A stretch of 64,000 nucleotides of DNA, taken from contig NC_088788.1 in NCBI RefSeq assembly GCF_949628265.1, forward strand, positions 8,556,001 to 8,620,000, given 5' to 3'. Below the pieces are notes generated by a model. It made no database searches, was not told where the DNA came from, and saw nothing but the letters and a program-made list of their open reading frames with translations. Below are positions 60,878 to 64,000 of the stretch, piece by piece (within the stretch, counting starts at the first letter, position 1; the number at the start of each line of letters is the position of its first letter). Position numbers and translations under genes: made by a program. This DNA comes from Cloeon dipterum (lineage: Eukaryota; Arthropoda; Insecta; Ephemeroptera; Baetidae).

Positions 60878-60942
60878 AATTAAATGCGTTACTCAATTCG
60901 TCTTTCCATTATTATGAAATATTGTATTATAAACATTATCGA
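60878..60942 (+). repeat. direct repeat in the gap between caspase-like genes, copy 2
   Basis: It is the partner of 59932-59999, diverged by scattered substitutions. Confidence 0.6.
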
Positions 60943-61722
60943 TTAAAAAATATGGCTTAGTCTAATTTTGTAATTTGTTTCTCTGCCCTATTCTAACATA
61001 TTTAGTGGCCAATTAGGCTTTGAGAAAAGCAAAACGGAAGAAAATTACATAAAAATAGCTTATAATATAGCACCTTTTCTTGATTTTAAAAATTTTGGAA
61101 TAATGTTAATACGCGTGTTGCATAATTATTACGCCCACCGCTATCTGATCGAATTAAAAGATTTCGGAAAAAGTGACCTTGTCTCTATTTGCTGACTTGT
61201 CACCAACCTTTTTCTAAAAGCTTTTCCTAGGCTACCGTTTCATCTGAGAAAATTTGTTAGCCAATAAGCTGTGATAGAAAAACACGATTTATTTCACCAG
61301 TTTGCAAATAAACCCTAAGATTTGTAAACCATCGAAGTGATTGCGACGTGAGGAATCGAAATAAAGCGAAAAATGTTGATAAATAACCGTTTAAAAATTA
61401 TTGCACCCCTGCGATGACATAAAAATAATCAAAAGGTCGCGTAGAATCTATTTGTTAATGATGCCTGATTTACAAAACTTGTCTGACAAATTTCATTAGT
61501 CAACATGATTAGGTTGAAAGGTGGAATTAGAACATTTCATTTCGGAAGAATTAGCAAATAAGTAATTATTAAGACCAATAAAAAGATTATGAAAAATTTC
61601 CGCTTCTACATCACGGTCAGTTTAGGAAAATCCTTCGAAAGGCGTGTTTCTCGCTTTCCGTCTATTAGACATGATTTAGGTGTTTTTCTATAACGATTTG
61701 ATTTGGATTCAACGGATTCAAC

Positions 61723-64000
61723 ATGTCTCACTTTAGAGTGCTATACGAAGGTATAGTAATTCCAACAATTTGCACTTCAAGTACTAAATTTGACCCACGA
61801 CAGACGGAGAGAAGGAGAGCATTGGTTACTGGGACGGCGACCCATCGAAAGCCGTGGGGTTCGTATTTTAAAGTATTATTACCCAACCATTTTTTGTTTT
61901 ATCAGCATTGAATTGAGAATCAAGTCAAAATTTATTTAACGAGTAAACTGAAGTTTAGAAATGATTTAATTTTAAATAAATAGGTTCATCATATTGTGAT
62001 TTTTGGTTTATTTCCACTACAGCCGAGATATTCATGGTCGAACTTTTTCCAAAATATGTTTTTCCGGAAAATTAGCATCAAAATTTATCTGCGGACACAT
62101 ATTTCATACCTTAACTCATACCTGAAAATCACGATTAGGTCATTTCAATATCATTTTTAGAGTGACGTGTGCATTGATTGTCCACTACTCATATTCCAAA
62201 AACACGGAGAAAAGCCGTGAGGAATACGACAGAAAGGACGTAAAAAATTTGAAACAATGTCTGGGAAGATATGCAAGAGTCTTCGAGACCTCGGAGCATA
62301 AAAGAGACGTGCTCAACTTGATAAGCAGTGAACACAGACTTAGAAGAACTTTTAATCTGCGAGGTATGTTTAATTATTTAACAGCTTTTGGTTCATACAT
62401 GTATGTAATTGGCTCTGCTTGAAGCTGATGAAGAGCCGGAACTGTTCTTTTTGTTCATAATGACTCATGGTAAAGAAGGTGGCCGCTTGTACACTCATTT
62501 TGAGCATGAATATTTCACCGTAAATGATGTCTACAGACGGCTTAATAACAATCGAATTCTTGAAAAAGCTCTGAAAATTATCATCATATCGGTATAGTAC
62601 ACGTTTTTAAGTTTGTAGCATAATTGAAAGGTAATTAACGCAATTTAGGCTTGTCGTGGAGATATAAGAGATGACATCGTTCACTGGATTGGGAATGCGA
62701 ACGAGGTTGAATTAAAAAATGACGTTCCAAGCAAAACGATTGGGAAGGGAAGAGATACGAACCTCAACGCAGTAAGAGTGACGGCAGAGCCAAACAAAGA
62801 TAATTTCATCACCATGTTTGCCTCCGTCGAAGGTACCAAATTAATTATTTTCTGTAGATTTAATTAAATTAATTGCAAATACGTAGAAACATGTTCATAC
62901 AGCAGCAAAGAAGGGACATCTATCTGCGAATCCTTCTGCAAGTGCCTCAATGTTTTGGAGAAAGACGTCAGTATTGTTGAGTTTCTGACAAGAGTCATGT
63001 TCTACATTGACCGAGCAATAAACACATGTTATGGATACGGTGAGACGCCGGAAGTGAAGATTTTCAAACACAGAGAATTAACTATATCAAAAAAGTTTGC
63101 AGGATCAGATAAGTCGTAAGATCTTTAAATTAATTTGTTAATTTTGCCATTTAAAAAAATTATCAGCGTGCAACTGGCTCTAAGAAATGTAAACTACGAC
63201 TGGATTTCTGAAAGGCACAAGCTTATTCTGAAGCGGAAAGCACATTTCTGCATTTCATACCAGAGCAAGGACGGGCCCAACGTTTCAATCCTGCAAGATT
63301 TGCTATGGAGCAATTTTGGTCTGGAAGTTAAGCAACACGATTGTTTAATGACGCTCGCTCATTCTAGTTAGTACATTTTTTATATTTTTGTGCGATTATT
63401 TACTCATATAAAAATCAGTTTCAGCCAAAAGCGAGGAAGAAGATGGATGTGTCTTCATATTCATTGTGGCTCCACTAAAAACTGACGAGAAGACCGGCGA
63501 AATTTTCACCAAAATCGAAGATGGATATATTCCGATTAAACGAGTTCTCTACCAATCCATTGGGCCAAACACTGGAAACTGGATCGGAAAGCCAAAACTG
63601 TTTGTGTTTCTCAATTCTTCTGACGCATCGACCTCAAGGGACTCTTATTATGATGTGTGCCAGGTAATTGAACAAAGCCAAATATTTAAAATTAAAGTCT
63701 AAAAAATGCACTATTTTTTCAAAGGTTTACAAAGAGAGTGATTTCACTAGAAGTGGTACCATTCACGCTGGCCTACTAACCCTGATTCTGCCACAACAAA
63801 GTAAGAAAGCAATAAATTTTCAAGCGTTTTGTGTTAATTGATTGGGTTTTAGATGCTGTAAAATTTTTCAACGGTGAACTAGAAGAATACACAAAATCGG
63901 GAAAAATGAGAACTTCAACATTTCAGCAATTCTTTACTGACGTTCAACGCAAAGCAATGAACACGTTCGAAATAAAGCCGATGATTGTTTCAACTCTTGA
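61723..64000 (+). CDS. caspase / pseudocaspase protein, gene B (cut by the window end)
   Basis: Coding exons: 61723-61750, 61804-61858, 62161-62363, 62425-62591, 62649-62832, 62887-63115, 63167-63366, 63425-63663, 63725-63800 and 63853 to beyond 64000. The nine complete exons have exactly the lengths of gene A exons 1-9 (28, 55, 203, 167, 184, 229, 200, 239, 76), and no frameshift or stop is present. The catalytic His (FIMTHGKEGG) and Cys (SACRGD) are kept. In the p10-like loop gene A has CSYDRKKG while gene B has CSYSSKEG, losing the arginine. The linker after the active cysteine is the most diverged part. The pseudocaspase exons are nearly identical to gene A, including NSSDAS. The NTPase part would continue to the right. 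It is the product of a tandem duplication with a period near 5.7 kb. Confidence 0.78.

Noticed and set aside
1-64000. tRNA, rRNA, CRISPR arrays, riboswitches or bacterial operons
   Set aside because: None seen. The window is intron-containing animal DNA, and no cloverleaf or spaced-repeat array was found by eye; short tRNAs could be missed without a covariance search.

Overview
The window is animal nuclear DNA, most likely from an insect or another arthropod. It is AT-rich with small exons, GT-AG introns and AATAAA poly(A) signals. The recognisable genes include a cuticle/peritrophic chitin-binding protein (CBM14), a Diego/Diversin planar-polarity gene, and CstF64, UBL7, SUPT7L, PCNP and CDK5RAP1 orthologues. 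A Penelope-like retroelement and several TTAA-flanked MITEs also fit a metazoan. I cannot fix the species. All gene models below were built by hand from splice sites with reading-phase bookkeeping, and are untested by transcripts.

Layout. 1-4.6 kb: no recognisable gene except one signal-peptide exon (minus strand) of a gene running off the left edge. 5.2-7.8 kb: two tandem tankyrase-like stand-alone PARP catalytic genes; the first is intact and the second is broken by a 38-nt deletion. 9.3-15.9 kb (minus): a single-domain chitin-binding secreted protein in four coding exons. 17.8-32.2 kb is a compact block of housekeeping-type genes in head-to-head and tail-to-tail pairs: CstF64 (-), a SOCS-box protein (+), UBL7 (-), SUPT7L-like (+), PCNP (-), CDK5RAP1 (+). 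32.4-55.6 kb (minus): one 23-kb diego/ANKRD6 gene of 12 coding exons. Its large introns hold MITEs, a 5'-truncated Penelope-like element and a perfect 71-bp inverted repeat. 56.0-64 kb (+): two tandem genes of a multi-domain caspase family, the second cut by the window end.

The most unusual content is the right-hand pair. Each gene encodes a caspase fold with an intact His/Cys dyad. In the same chain follows a second, catalytically dead caspase fold (Cys replaced by Ser, His lost). The complete copy (917 aa) then ends in a STAND/NACHT-like NTPase region whose P-loop lysine is missing but whose Walker-B-like motif is kept; the second copy is cut off just after its pseudocaspase region. The nine complete exons of the second gene have exactly the same lengths as those of the first, so this is a young tandem duplication that has kept both catalytic residues. 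A relic of a possible further copy lies between them.

Functionally the window mixes RNA 3'-end processing (CstF64), tRNA modification (CDK5RAP1), SAGA transcription (SUPT7L), ubiquitin pathway factors (UBL7, SOCS box), planar polarity (diego), cuticle (CBM14), and two small tandem families, PARP-like and caspase-like, of the kind often linked to stress, death or immunity.
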